Shown here: piece by piece, positions 1-8,508 of the stretch
How the letters are laid out: every line of letters begins with the position of its first letter
Position numbering within the stretch: the first letter of the stretch is position 1
From: JAJPHF01 sp035293805
GTDB lineage: Bacteria; Chloroflexota; UBA6077; JAJPHF01
Direction: 5' to 3'
DNA: 64,000 nt
Assembly (NCBI GenBank): GCA_035293805.1
Contig: DATGMD010000055.1
Coordinates: 66,655 to 130,654 of the forward strand
Notes under the pieces: generated by a model
The model's database searches: none
The model's input: only the letters and a program-made list of their open reading frames with translations
What the model was told of the DNA's origin: nothing
Position numbers and translations under genes: made by a program

Positions 1-589
1 CCGCGCCCAGGGCCTCCTGGATGTGGATCGAGCGCTCGGGCGTGAGTCGATGTGGCGAGCCGTCGATGTGCGAGGTGAACGTGACGCCGTCCTCGTCCAC
101 TCGCGTCAGCCGCGCATGGCCACGTGGGGGCTGGGGAGTAGGGGGTGGGGAGCGGGGGGAAAGCTCCTCCGTTGCGTGCCCACCATTCCCAAGCGCCTGT
201 CCCTGCTCCCCCGTGCCCCGGCGCGGCTCGGCGGGGAACGTCTTGGCGATCTTGCCGACGCCGTGCTCGCGGCCGAAGCCCAGGCTGAAGACTTGAAAGC
301 CGCCGCTGTCGGTGAGGATCGGCCGGTCCCAGGCCATCAGTCGGTGCAGGCCGCCCAGCGCGGCCACCAGCTCCGGCCCCGGTCGCAGATAGAGGTGATA
401 GGTATTCGCGAGCACGATCTGAGCGCCGAGCGCCTCGATCTCGACGGGCGTCAGCCCCTTTACCGTGGCCTGCGTGCCCACCGGCATGAAAACGGGCGTG
501 CGGACGTCGCCGTGTGGGAGGGACAGCACGCCCGCGCGAGCGCCGCTGCCGGTCGCTTGCTTCTCGACACGAAAGGACGCGACCCCCAC
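1..589 (-). CDS. tgt: tRNA-guanine transglycosylase, N-terminal part (runs off window)
   Basis: Tgt exchanges guanine 34 of certain tRNAs for a queuine precursor. The reverse strand reads uninterrupted from a GTG at 589 to the window edge (about 196 codons). Family hallmarks appear in order: the TPVFMPVGTQATVKG block near residues 33-47, LANTYHLYLRPG, the catalytic-Asp motif DSGGFQVFSLG (Asp94), and VTFTSHIDGSPHRLTPE. Between the DSGGFQ region and the VTFTSHIDG strand lies about 33 extra, low-complexity, Gly/Pro-rich residues (about 124-156) encoded by repeat-like DNA at about 118-218. Normal family members have only a short loop here. The start is uncertain because no ATG precedes the conserved N-terminus; the GTG at 589 follows a G-rich stretch. 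The C-terminal zinc site is outside the window. Confidence 0.9.
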   Translation of the reverse strand, partial: MGVASFRVEKQATGSGARAGVLSLPHGDVRTPVFMPVGTQATVKGLTPVEIEALGAQIVLANTYHLYLRPGPELVAALGGLHRLMAWDRPILTDSGGFQVFSLGFGREHGVGKIAKTFPAEPRRGTGEQGQALGNGGHATEELSPRSPPPTPQPPRGHARLTRVDEDGVTFTSHIDGSPHRLTPERSIHIQEALGA

Positions 590-786
590 GCCTACCCCCG
601 GTATCTGGCCGGACCGGGCAATACCGCCCGGCCGGGCTCACTCTTCTACATAAATACCAGCCGCGACGCGGGGGCGCCAAATTCGCACGGGGCGGGGGCA
701 GACGATGGCTTGTCCGACCTGTGGTCCGGGGGTATCATTGGCGACGTCAGCACCCACCCCGGCGTACGCCAGAGAAGGACCAGGGC

Positions 787-1236
787 ATGCCAGATTCGTT
801 CATTCCGCGCGAATTGCTGCTCCCCCCGCTGTGGCTGACCGACCCGACGCAGGGCTCGACGGCCCCGTTCTACCTGCTGGTCGGCGACCTGTTCGGACTG
901 CTGCTGGTCGTCGGACTCCTCGCCTACGCCTTTGCTCCGCGCCTAATGAAGCGGCACCGCATCCGCATTCGCTTTTTCCGGCAGTTCATGGGCTGGCTCG
1001 CCGTCGTGGGAGCGCTCGGGGTGTTCTGGGTGCTCGCGCGCGCACTCGGGGCCCCGCTCTTCGCTCGCCCGCTGTGGCTCTGGTTCACGTTCGTCGCGCT
1101 GATTGCCGTTCTTGCGTACCACGCCTATTACTGGCGGCGCCGCTACCCGCTGGAGATGAGCGCGTACGCGGAGCAGCTGCGTCGCCGTCGCTGGCTGCCG
1201 ACGCCCCGCAAGCGCGCCGCCGCCCGCCGCCGCTGA
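787..1236 (+). CDS. Small three-helix membrane protein of unknown function
   Basis: This 149-residue protein has three hydrophobic segments (about residues 26-46, 64-84 and 90-112). They are linked by very basic loops and followed by an Arg-rich cytoplasmic-type tail ending in repeated Arg. The positive-inside pattern puts the C-terminus in the cytoplasm. No catalytic motif is visible and I do not recognise the family. ATG 787 is chosen because the hydrophobic protein begins there; upstream codons in frame are Arg/Gly-rich with no coding character. It stands alone between the divergent tgt gene and the dnaJ-hspR operon. Confidence 0.65.
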   Translation: MPDSFIPRELLLPPLWLTDPTQGSTAPFYLLVGDLFGLLLVVGLLAYAFAPRLMKRHRIRIRFFRQFMGWLAVVGALGVFWVLARALGAPLFARPLWLWFTFVALIAVLAYHAYYWRRRYPLEMSAYAEQLRRRRWLPTPRKRAAARRR

Positions 1237-1373
1237 GTCCGGCCCGCGGCGCCGCAGCCCCCGCCGCTCCAAGGCCGCAGCTCCTCGTTGTCCGGGCACG
1301 GCGCTTGCGCCGATGCCGTCCAGTCCGCGCGCCTCGAGGGGGACGCCCGACTGATAATTGGCCGCTGACCAAC

Positions 1374-1394
1374 CTTGACAAGACAACTATCAAG
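1374..1394 (+). promoter_or_regulatory. HAIR-type HspR operator overlapping the promoter
   Basis: CTTGACA (1374-1380), seven bases, then TATCAAG (1388-1394) form an inverted repeat with six of seven positions symmetric. The known HspR-associated inverted repeat is CTTGAGT-N7-ACTCAAG, so the half-site core CTTGA/TCAAG and the seven-base gap are conserved. It covers the -35 box and most of the spacer, so bound HspR should exclude RNA polymerase. The hspR gene is the second gene of this transcript, giving autoregulation. Confidence 0.7.
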
Positions 1395-1403
1395 GCGTAG
1401 AAT
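1375..1403 (+). promoter_or_regulatory. Sigma-70 type promoter of dnaJ-hspR
   Basis: A consensus -35 box TTGACA (1375-1380) is separated by exactly 17 bases from TAGAAT (1398-1403), a one-mismatch -10 box. It lies 56 bases ahead of the dnaJ start. The match is unusually strong for this GC-rich sequence, as expected of a promoter held in check by a repressor. Confidence 0.75.
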
Positions 1404-1459
1404 TAGTTTGTATTCAGGAGCCGTGCCCGCGCGCGCTCCCGGCCGCAAGGAGGGTCGCT

Positions 1460-2401
1460 ATGCCTGCGACCAAACAGGACTATTACCAGGTGCTGGGCGT
1501 ATCCAAGGGCGCCAGTGAGAAAGAGATCCGGCAGGCCTATCGCCGCCTCGCCCGGCAGTATCATCCGGACCTGAATCCTGGCGACAAGGCTGCCGAAAGC
1601 AAGTTCAAGGAGATCGGCGAGGCGTACGAGGTGCTCTCCGATGCCGAGAAGCGCAAGAAGTACGATCGCTATGGGCACGATTGGCAGCACGCCGAGGCAG
1701 CCGAGGCAGCCGCCCGCGAGGCGGGGTTTGGCGGCGCCCGCTGGAGCCCGGGCCAGGGCGGCGTGCGTTTCGAGACCGCGGACTTTGACGACGCGGCGTT
1801 CGGCGACCTGTTCGGCAACCTGTTCGGCGGGGCCGGTGCGCGTACAGGCTTTCGCGGCCGGCGGATGGCGCAGCGAGGCGAGGACTACGAGCAGCCGGTC
1901 GACGTGACGCTGGAGGAGGCGTTCGCCGGCTCGCAGCGCATGCTGCAGGTGCAGGGCGCAGACGGCAAGCTCCGACGGCTCGAGGTGAAGATTCCGGCTG
2001 GTGTCGCCGACGGCTCGCGGATTCGCATCGCCGGCGAGGGCGGTCCGGGCGTGGGCGGCGCGCCCAACGGCGACCTGTATCTCGTCGTCACCGTACGACC
2101 GCATCCCGGGTTCCGGCGTGAGGGCGACGACCTGCACGTGGACGTGCCGGTGCCGCTACACGTGCTCATGCTCGGCGGCGAGGTTCACGTGCCGACGCTG
2201 AAGGGCACGCGGCTGGCGCTGCGCATTCCACCCGAGACTCAGAACGGACGGGTGTTCCGCCTGGCAGGCCAGGGCATGCCGCACCTGCAGGGTGGTGGTC
2301 GCGGCGATCTGTTCGCGACCGTGCAGGCCGTGCTGCCGACGAATCTCAGCGAGCGCGAGCGCGAACTGTTCCGCGAGCTGGCGAGCCAGCGTAGCGCTTA
2401 G
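1460..2401 (+). CDS. DnaJ/CbpA-type co-chaperone without zinc finger
   Basis: The 313-residue protein has an N-terminal J domain (residues about 6-72) with the invariant HPD triad in YHPDLNPGD, which activates DnaK ATPase. A Gly/Phe-rich linker follows, then two C-terminal beta-sandwich substrate-binding domains (from about residue 145). The four CXXCXGXG zinc motifs of classical DnaJ are absent, so it is a class-II (CbpA-like) J protein. ATG 1460 follows an AAGGAGG ribosome-binding site. Its stop TAG is ten bases from hspR and overlaps that gene's Shine-Dalgarno. The upstream HAIR operator implies HspR-controlled heat induction. Confidence 0.93.
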   Translation: MPATKQDYYQVLGVSKGASEKEIRQAYRRLARQYHPDLNPGDKAAESKFKEIGEAYEVLSDAEKRKKYDRYGHDWQHAEAAEAAAREAGFGGARWSPGQGGVRFETADFDDAAFGDLFGNLFGGAGARTGFRGRRMAQRGEDYEQPVDVTLEEAFAGSQRMLQVQGADGKLRRLEVKIPAGVADGSRIRIAGEGGPGVGGAPNGDLYLVVTVRPHPGFRREGDDLHVDVPVPLHVLMLGGEVHVPTLKGTRLALRIPPETQNGRVFRLAGQGMPHLQGGGRGDLFATVQAVLPTNLSERERELFRELASQRSA

Positions 2402-2410
2402 GAGGCCGGC

Positions 2411-2749
2411 ATGAGCAGCGGTGCACAGCACGAGGAGACGGCGTGCTTCGTCATTAGCGTGGCCGCGCGCCTGCTAAACGTACACCCGCAGACGCTGCGC
2501 TACTACGAGCGCGCGGGCCTGATCGCGCCGTCGCGCTCGAAGGGCAATATCCGTCTGTACTCGCCCGAGGACATCCAGCGCGCGATGCAGATCAAGCGGC
2601 TGATTGAGGACCTGGGCGTGAACCTGGCCGGCGTCGAGGTGATCATTCGGCTCACCGACAAGCTGCGCCACCAGGAGCAGGAGCTACAAGAGCTGCGCCA
2701 GCGGCTCGAGGCCGTCGCCAACGAGCCGCGGGCCCGGCGCGCCCCTTGA
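2411..2749 (+). CDS. hspR: Heat-shock repressor HspR (MerR family)
   Basis: HspR represses chaperone operons and is thought to be kept active by DnaK, so misfolded protein relieves repression. This 112-residue protein has an N-terminal winged-helix MerR domain (about residues 12-80). The motif HPQTLRYYERAGLI is the recognition region, and NLAGVEVI is typical of HspR rather than metal-sensing MerR proteins. A short coiled coil rich in Gln/Glu/Leu follows, with a basic tail. It lacks the C-terminal metal-binding cysteines of MerR/SoxR. GGAGG overlapping the dnaJ stop codon places it seven bases before ATG 2411. Confidence 0.9.
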   Translation: MSSGAQHEETACFVISVAARLLNVHPQTLRYYERAGLIAPSRSKGNIRLYSPEDIQRAMQIKRLIEDLGVNLAGVEVIIRLTDKLRHQEQELQELRQRLEAVANEPRARRAP

Positions 2750-2874
2750 GCGCCTCCGCCGTTGCCCCGCTGGAGCGGGCGACTCGCTAGCGAGCGGCAC
2801 GCTCCCTGCGTAGGAGACGTGCCGCTCGCCGGGGCGTAGCGCCTGGGCGCCCAGGTGGCAGCGAGGGAGGTGCG

Positions 2875-4257
2875 ATGAGCGACGTGTCAACCCGGCGGCC
2901 AATCCCGCGGCGGGGCGAGGAGGCGTCCGCGCCGGCACCCGCGGCGCGCGAGGACCCAGGTCGTAGACGCCACTGGGAATCGTGGCTGCTGCGGGCGCTC
3001 CTTGTCGCCCTGACGATCGGGCAGCTCGCGAGCGGCAACCGCGACGGCGCGACGGTGGCGGGGATGGGCGTCCTCGTCACGCTCATCCCCGTACTCATTA
3101 CGCACTTTAGCGGCTGGCGCGTGCCGCGGGCGCTGGAGCTGACCTTCGTCTTCGGCATGTTCTTGCAGTACACCTCCGAGTCGCTCAAGCTCTTCGAGAT
3201 CTTTACCTACTGGGACAAGCTGGTCCATCCCGCCGAGATCTTCCTGGCCACGGGCGTGGCGACCTTCCTGCTGCTCGGCTACCGCGAGTGCCACAGGCTC
3301 GACATTCCGGACGGGCTGGCGGCGTTTGGCGCCATGCTGTTTGGGATGGCGCTGGGCGCGAGCTGGGAGCTGGTCGAGTTCGCATTCGATTGGTTCGGCA
3401 ACGCGAACCTGCAAAAGTCGAACGCCGACACGATGACGGACATCCTGACCAACGACGCGGGCGCAGTCTTCGGCGCACTGTTCGCTTTCTGGCTGTTCCG
3501 GCACCACACCGACGCCCGGGCGCGCGAGGAGTGCGGTCGTATCGCCGACTGGCTGACGGGGCGCCTCGCCGAGCTGCTCGGGCGCCACGGTGTCCTGGTC
3601 GGCGTGCTGGTGGGCCTGGCCTTCGCGGCGATCATCTTCGCGGGCTGGTACATCGATCGCGGGCCGATCCCCAACCCGCCGGCCGGCATCGGCCACGCCG
3701 AGGAGTGGCCCTTCGCGGCGACCGACGCGCCGCCGAGCGACAGCCAGGTGCTGCTCGGCGAGTGGCAGCCGACGGATCAAGGCTACTGCCGTGTCTACAG
3801 CGAGCCGCCGCGCCCCGGCAGCGAGAAGATGGGGCTCGTGGCGCTGGAGCCCGACGCGAGCTTCGGCACGAATGGCGGGTTCCGCGTGAGCGGCCGCTAC
3901 TACCTGCAGCGGCCGCCGCTCGGCGCCGGCACGGCGATGGACGCCGGGCTGGTTTTCGGCCTGCGCGACCCCGGCGACTTCTACGTGCTCGTGGCGAGCG
4001 CGATCCATGACACCGTAGCGCTCCACCGCTATCTGCACGGCCACATCCGCTGGGTTCGGGAGGAGCACTACCTGACGCGCGGCGACGAGGCCCACGACTT
4101 GAGCGTGACAGTGCAGGGCGACCGGGTGGCCGCGAGCATCGACGGCAAGACGCTGTTCGACGAGCGCGGCATCGTGGACACCGCGGGCGGCATCGGCCTC
4201 TGGGCCCGCGTAACTACCCTCGGCTGCTTCAGCGACGTTCAGGTGACGCCCGCCTGA
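2875..4257 (+). CDS. Membrane protein (DUF2238-like) with C-terminal lectin-like domain
   Basis: The 460-residue protein has two parts. Residues about 35-265 hold six or so transmembrane helices and motifs resembling DUF2238-type membrane proteins (YWDKLVHPAEIF, ASWELVEFAFDWFG, NDAGAVFGALFAF). Residues about 285-460 are soluble and resemble a laminin-G/DUF1080-like beta-sandwich (GLVFGLRDPGDFYVLVAS, ASIDGKTLFDERG, GGIGLWAR), probably facing the outside. The fusion suggests a membrane anchor displaying a carbohydrate- or protein-binding module. ATG 2875 follows a GGGAGG site. Function unknown; family assignment is from memory of motifs, not a search. Confidence 0.7.
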   Translation: MSDVSTRRPIPRRGEEASAPAPAAREDPGRRRHWESWLLRALLVALTIGQLASGNRDGATVAGMGVLVTLIPVLITHFSGWRVPRALELTFVFGMFLQYTSESLKLFEIFTYWDKLVHPAEIFLATGVATFLLLGYRECHRLDIPDGLAAFGAMLFGMALGASWELVEFAFDWFGNANLQKSNADTMTDILTNDAGAVFGALFAFWLFRHHTDARAREECGRIADWLTGRLAELLGRHGVLVGVLVGLAFAAIIFAGWYIDRGPIPNPPAGIGHAEEWPFAATDAPPSDSQVLLGEWQPTDQGYCRVYSEPPRPGSEKMGLVALEPDASFGTNGGFRVSGRYYLQRPPLGAGTAMDAGLVFGLRDPGDFYVLVASAIHDTVALHRYLHGHIRWVREEHYLTRGDEAHDLSVTVQGDRVAASIDGKTLFDERGIVDTAGGIGLWARVTTLGCFSDVQVTPA

Positions 4258-4346
4258 CGCTCCGTCGCGCTCCCCCGCGTACTGGCGCCGCTGGCCTCGT
4301 CCGCGGTCAGAGTGTACAGTAGCCGGAGCACGCGAGAGGGGCAGGA

Positions 4347-5963
4347 ATGGCGGACTACCGTACCAACGCCGACCTGATTGCCGAGCGGCTGCACGCCGCC
4401 GGCGTGCGCCATGCCTTCGGCATCCCGAGCGGCCAGGTACTGGCGATCATCGACGCGATGCGGCGGGTCGGCATCGAGTTTGTGCTGGTGAGCCACGAGG
4501 GGGCCGCCGGCTTCATGGCCGACGTGACCGGCCGGGTGAGCGGCGTGCCGGGCGTCGCCGTGGCAACCGTAGGGCCCGGGGCCACGAATTTGACCACCGG
4601 GATCGGCAACGCCTGGCTGGATCGGTCGCCGGCGCTCGCCATTACGGGCCAGGTGGCCACGGCGCAGCTGGGCCGCCGGGTGCAGATGCGCCTCGACCAC
4701 CAGGCGTTGTATCGGCCGCTGACCAAGGCCAGCTTCCAGCTCGCGCCGGACAGCGTAGCCCCCATGATCGACGAGGCGCTCGCCCTCGCCGGGGCCGAGC
4801 CGCCCGGGCCGGTTCACCTGGACCTGCCCGAGGACGTGGCCGTGCTCCCCGCGCAGGTCGCGCGGTCAACGGGCGCGTGTTGGCCGCACGCCGCCGAGGC
4901 GCCGCCCGTCCGCGACGCCGACCTGGCGCGCGTGGGGGAGCTATTGGCGCGGGCGCGCCGGCCGGTGGCGGCGCTCGGCTTCAGCCTGTATCGCACCCGC
5001 GCGCGCGCCGCCCTGCGGCGCTTCCTGGAGGCGCACCACCTGCCCTTCGTCACGACGAACATGGCAAAGGGCGTGGTGCCCGAGGACCACCCGCTGTGGC
5101 TCGGCGTCGTCGGGCGGGTGCGCCGCAAGACCATCGAGGACTACCTGGCGCAGGCCGACCTCGTGGTCGGCATCGGCTACGATCCCGTAGAGATCAGCTA
5201 CGAGGAGTGGCTGCCCCCAATACCGTTCGTCCACGTCGACGCCGAGCCGGCCGACGTCGACGGCTCGGTGCGACTGGAGCACCAGGCGCTCGGCGACCTC
5301 GACGACGCCGTCCGCCGCCTGGCCACGCTGCCGCCCACCCGCAACGAGTGGCGCGACGCCGACCTGGCCGCGTTCCGGGCGCACCTCGAGGCCAGTATCC
5401 GCGTGCCAGGCGAGGGGTTCCAGCCCTGGCAGGCGCTCGACGTGATGCGCGAGCTGTTTCCGCGCGACGGCGTGCTCGCCTGCGACGTGGGCGCGCACAC
5501 CCACCTGGTGGCGACCCAGTGGCGCGTCACGGAGCCGGAGACGCTGCTCGTCTCAAACGGTTGGTCGTCGATGGGCTACGCTATCCCGGCCGCGCTGGCC
5601 GCCAAGCTGGCTCGGCCCGAGCGCCCCGTGGCGGCGGTGATGGGCGATGGCTGCTTCCTGATGATGGCCGGCGAGATGGCGACGGCCGCGCGGCTCAAGC
5701 TGCCCATTCCGTTCGTGGTGCTCAACGATAGCTGGCTCGCGCTGATCAAGGTGAAGCAGGAGCGCAAGCACTACGCTTACAGCGGCGTGGAAGTGACGGA
5801 GGCGCCCCACCCGGCCGCGGAGTACTTTGGCGTGCCGGCCCGAGTCGCGCGGACCCCCGAGGAGTTCCGGGCGGCCTTCGCAGCCGCGCTGCGCGCCGAC
5901 GGGCCGACTGTGGTCGAGGCGCTGGTGCGACCGGAGATCTACTCGACGATCCTCTACGGCTAA
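4347..5963 (+). CDS. Thiamine-diphosphate enzyme, acetolactate synthase large-subunit-like
   Basis: This 538-residue protein has the three-domain ThDP decarboxylase architecture. The PYR domain carries the cofactor-activating glutamate (Glu51 in SHEGAAGF) and the VGPGATNLTTGI motif. A central domain of about residues 190-330 follows. The PP domain has the GDG...N metal/diphosphate motif (GDGCFLMMAGE from about 433, Asn near 460). No regulatory subunit gene (ilvH-like) or branched-chain pathway gene is adjacent, so acetolactate synthase is only one option; a benzoylformate-, sulfopyruvate- or oxalyl-type decarboxylase is equally possible. ATG 4347 follows GAGGGGCAGGA. Confidence 0.85.
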   Translation: MADYRTNADLIAERLHAAGVRHAFGIPSGQVLAIIDAMRRVGIEFVLVSHEGAAGFMADVTGRVSGVPGVAVATVGPGATNLTTGIGNAWLDRSPALAITGQVATAQLGRRVQMRLDHQALYRPLTKASFQLAPDSVAPMIDEALALAGAEPPGPVHLDLPEDVAVLPAQVARSTGACWPHAAEAPPVRDADLARVGELLARARRPVAALGFSLYRTRARAALRRFLEAHHLPFVTTNMAKGVVPEDHPLWLGVVGRVRRKTIEDYLAQADLVVGIGYDPVEISYEEWLPPIPFVHVDAEPADVDGSVRLEHQALGDLDDAVRRLATLPPTRNEWRDADLAAFRAHLEASIRVPGEGFQPWQALDVMRELFPRDGVLACDVGAHTHLVATQWRVTEPETLLVSNGWSSMGYAIPAALAAKLARPERPVAAVMGDGCFLMMAGEMATAARLKLPIPFVVLNDSWLALIKVKQERKHYAYSGVEVTEAPHPAAEYFGVPARVARTPEEFRAAFAAALRADGPTVVEALVRPEIYSTILYG

Positions 5964-6083
5964 CGCGCGGGATGGGGTGCCTGGTGGCGCGCCCGGCGGA
6001 CCCGCCGGCGGCTATGGGTGCCCGGCGCGGCACTAGTGCGGCCCGCGCGGCGGCGCTATCATTCGCCGCACGAGGTGAGAGAC

Positions 6084-7151
6084 GTGGAATACGGCATCTT
6101 CCAGCTCCCGACGTTTTATCCCGACCCGGCGGTCGACAGCGCCGCCTTCTACGGCGCGCTCGCGGAGCAGGCGCGCCACGCCGAGGCGCTGGGCTTCGGC
6201 AGCTACTGGATCGCGGAGCACCACTTCCACGGCTTCGGCGGCATGATCCCCAGCCCGCAGATCGTCATCCCCGCGCTGGCCGTGCAGACGCGCCGCCTGC
6301 GCTTCGGTACGGGCGTGGCGCTGCTGCCGTTCCACAACCCGCTGCGCCTCGCCGAGGACTATGCCACCGTGGACGTGCTGACCGGCGGCCGCTTCGACTT
6401 CGGCGTGGGGCTGGGCTTCCAGAAGCTCGAAGCCGACAACCTGGGCGCGCCGCTCGACCGGGCGCGCGAGCGCTTCTACGAACACCTCGACATCATCCTC
6501 CGGGCGTGGACCAGCGAGCGGCTGACTTACCACAGCGCCGACTACGACTACGACCAGCTCTACGTGCTGCCCAAGCCGGTGCAACAGCCGCACCCGCCCG
6601 TCTGGCTCGCCGCCACCGCCACGCCCGAAAGCTTCCGCTGGGCCGGCGAGCGCGGCTATGGCATGATGACGATCGGTTTCCTGCACGACATCGAGGGCCT
6701 GAAGGAGCGGATCGACCTCTACCGCGAGGCTTATCGCGCCGCCGGCCACCCGCCGGCGGGCGAGCGCGTGCTGGGTACGTACCACACGTACGCGGGTGTC
6801 AGCGCGGCGGAGGCGCGCGCCGTGGGCCGGCGCGGGCTGGAGTACTACCAGGGCTCGGCGAAGCAGGCCCGCGAGCTAGCGGGGGTCCACGGGAACTACG
6901 CGGCCTTCAAGGCGCACGAGCCGGTCATCGAGCGCACGCGCGAGATGCCGTTCGAGGAGATGCAGGCGCGGGGACGGGTGATCGTCGGGGACCCGGCCGC
7001 CTGTCGCGAGACCATCGCCCGCCTGCGCGAAGAGCTAGGACTGACGCACCTGCTCTTTCTGTTCGCGCTCGGCGGCCTGGCCAACGACGAGGTACTGCGC
7101 TCGATGGACCGCTTTACCGACCAGGTCCTCGGCGCCCTCCCTGTCAGCTAG
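6084..7151 (+). CDS. LLM-class flavin-dependent oxidoreductase
   Basis: A bacterial-luciferase-like TIM-barrel enzyme of 355 residues, using FMN or coenzyme F420. Motifs include YWIAEHHFHGFGG (the EHH typical of alkanal monooxygenase-like members), RFGTGVALLPFHNPLRLAEDYA and GGRFDFGVGLGF. A GTG at 6084 is chosen because GAGGTGAG sits seven bases upstream and the conserved beta-1 strand (EYGIFQLPTFYPD) begins right after it. The window also encodes CofE, so F420 is a plausible cofactor, but substrate is unknown. It converges on the cupin gene across a 49-base palindrome. Confidence 0.85.
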   Translation: MEYGIFQLPTFYPDPAVDSAAFYGALAEQARHAEALGFGSYWIAEHHFHGFGGMIPSPQIVIPALAVQTRRLRFGTGVALLPFHNPLRLAEDYATVDVLTGGRFDFGVGLGFQKLEADNLGAPLDRARERFYEHLDIILRAWTSERLTYHSADYDYDQLYVLPKPVQQPHPPVWLAATATPESFRWAGERGYGMMTIGFLHDIEGLKERIDLYREAYRAAGHPPAGERVLGTYHTYAGVSAAEARAVGRRGLEYYQGSAKQARELAGVHGNYAAFKAHEPVIERTREMPFEEMQARGRVIVGDPAACRETIARLREELGLTHLLFLFALGGLANDEVLRSMDRFTDQVLGALPVS

Positions 7152-7160
7152 ACATCCGGC

Positions 7161-7209
7161 CCGGGCTGGCATGTATGTTTGACCTGGTCAAACATACATG
7201 CCAGCCCGG
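7161..7209. terminator. 49-base perfect palindrome between convergent genes
   Basis: Two 24-base arms (7161-7184 and 7186-7209) are exact reverse complements around one central base. The palindrome lies between the stops of two convergent genes (7151 and 7214), so it probably ends transcription from both sides. It has no T-tract. The inner part is A+T-rich (TGTATGTTTGACC and complement), unlike its surroundings, so a protein-binding site is an alternative. Confidence 0.6.
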
Positions 7210-7213
7210 TGAC

Positions 7214-7762
7214 TCAGCCTTGTTTCCCTCCCGCTTCCAGATGGGCGCCCCGACGCGCAAATAGCTCGGGGTCCGTGTAGCCCATCAGATCCGGGCGGGC
7301 CGTGCCTAGCATCACCTGGAAGTAGACCGGCTCCAGGCTCTCGTTGACATAGCCGTGAATCACCCCGGGCGGGCAGGCGATGCACTCCCAGGGCCCCAGC
7401 TTCACGTCGATCCGCCGGCCGCTCTCGTCCTGCACGAATGCCGTCAGGTAGCCCTGCAGCACGAAGAAGATCTCCTCGACTTCGTGAGTGTGCGGAGCGT
7501 TGCCCTGGCCGGGCGGCACGTACATGATGCTCAGCGTGAAGGCCCGGGGCGGGATCACGCTCGCATCGCCGTGCTTGCCGGAGCCGCCCGCGCCAATGAA
7601 GCGGTGCTGCGCGCGGCGATAGCCCTCGATCTTCGCGTCCTCGAACGCCTGCCAGTCGGCGGTGCGGTCGCGGAAGCGCGCCGTGAAGCGCTCGGCGATC
7701 TCGTCCAGGCTGAGCTTGGCAATCTCCGGCGGCATCGGATGCGGATGCACCGTCTGCGTCAT
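7214..7762 (-). CDS. Cupin-domain protein
   Basis: This 182-residue protein carries a single conserved beta-barrel cupin (about residues 70-160). The metal-ligand motif is partly recognisable: PHTHEVEEIFFVLQGYL (motif 1 with two His and a Glu) and PPGVIHGYVN (motif 2 His). It follows an N-terminal helical segment of about 60 residues. Such proteins are dioxygenases, isomerases or ligand sensors; nothing here fixes the substrate. The reverse-strand ATG at 7762 follows GAGGAGAAC. Monocistronic by appearance, ending in the shared palindrome. Confidence 0.8.
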   Translation of the reverse strand: MTQTVHPHPMPPEIAKLSLDEIAERFTARFRDRTADWQAFEDAKIEGYRRAQHRFIGAGGSGKHGDASVIPPRAFTLSIMYVPPGQGNAPHTHEVEEIFFVLQGYLTAFVQDESGRRIDVKLGPWECIACPPGVIHGYVNESLEPVYFQVMLGTARPDLMGYTDPELFARRGAHLEAGGKQG

Positions 7763-7905
7763 CGTGGGTTCTCCTCGTCCAACGTCCGGCGCCCGCGCCT
7801 CGCGCCCGGCACTTTACCCTAGCGCCCGCAGGGCACCGGGCGCAAGCCAGGGCCTGGACGGGGCGCGGCTCGGCTGCGGGGGCTGCTCGCGCTGCCCCGG
7901 GGTAG

Positions 7906-8508
7906 TCAGACCGCGCGCTGCTGGACCAGGGCGATGCTGGGGATGACGAGGCTTACGTAGGCGCGGCAGGCGGTGCAGCGGTGGGTGGGGACCGTACGCC
8001 CGGGACCGCGCTCGTCCGGGCCGTGCTCGACCGGACAGAGACTGCTCGGCTCGTCACAGACGGGGCAGGTGATCGGCTGCTTGCGCGCGGCCAGCACGCG
8101 CTCGGCGTGCCGCGCCAGCCGGTTGCGGTCGTAGGCGAAGCGCGCGCCATCATCGGCCAGCCCGACGATCTCCTCAGGGCCTACGGTGAGGGTGCAGCGG
8201 CCGGCGCGGGCACGGTCCAGGGCAGCGCCCACCAGGCGCAGCTCGTGACTGAGCTGTCGGGGGCGCCGATCGGGCGCCGGCCGAGCGCCGCGCGCGCGCC
8301 GCTGGCGCTCCGCCTCGGCGGCCAGCGCGTCGCGCGTCCAGGCACGCGGCACGCGCGCGGCGCTGGCTCGGATGCGGGCGCGCGCGGCGGTGAGGTCGAT
8401 CACCGCGATGTCGCTGCCGGCCGTATCCAGCACGTTGCCCAGCGTGCGCAAGGTTTCCTCGAAAGTGAGGACCGATGCCGGGATTGGCGGGGGGCTCAAC
8501 GTCTGCAC
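7906..8508 (-). CDS. Zinc-ribbon protein of unknown function
   Basis: A 200-residue, Arg/Ala-rich protein whose C-terminus holds a likely zinc ribbon: CPVCDEPSSLC at about residues 145-155 and HRCTACRAY about 25 residues later. The middle (about residues 45-130) looks helical. The start is a GTG (8506-8508 complement) with GGGAGGGA six bases upstream; a longer reading to 8598 has no such site. I do not recognise the family. It may bind nucleic acid through the ribbon, but that is only inference. Confidence 0.6.
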   Translation of the reverse strand: MQTLSPPPIPASVLTFEETLRTLGNVLDTAGSDIAVIDLTAARARIRASAARVPRAWTRDALAAEAERQRRARGARPAPDRRPRQLSHELRLVGAALDRARAGRCTLTVGPEEIVGLADDGARFAYDRNRLARHAERVLAARKQPITCPVCDEPSSLCPVEHGPDERGPGRTVPTHRCTACRAYVSLVIPSIALVQQRAV

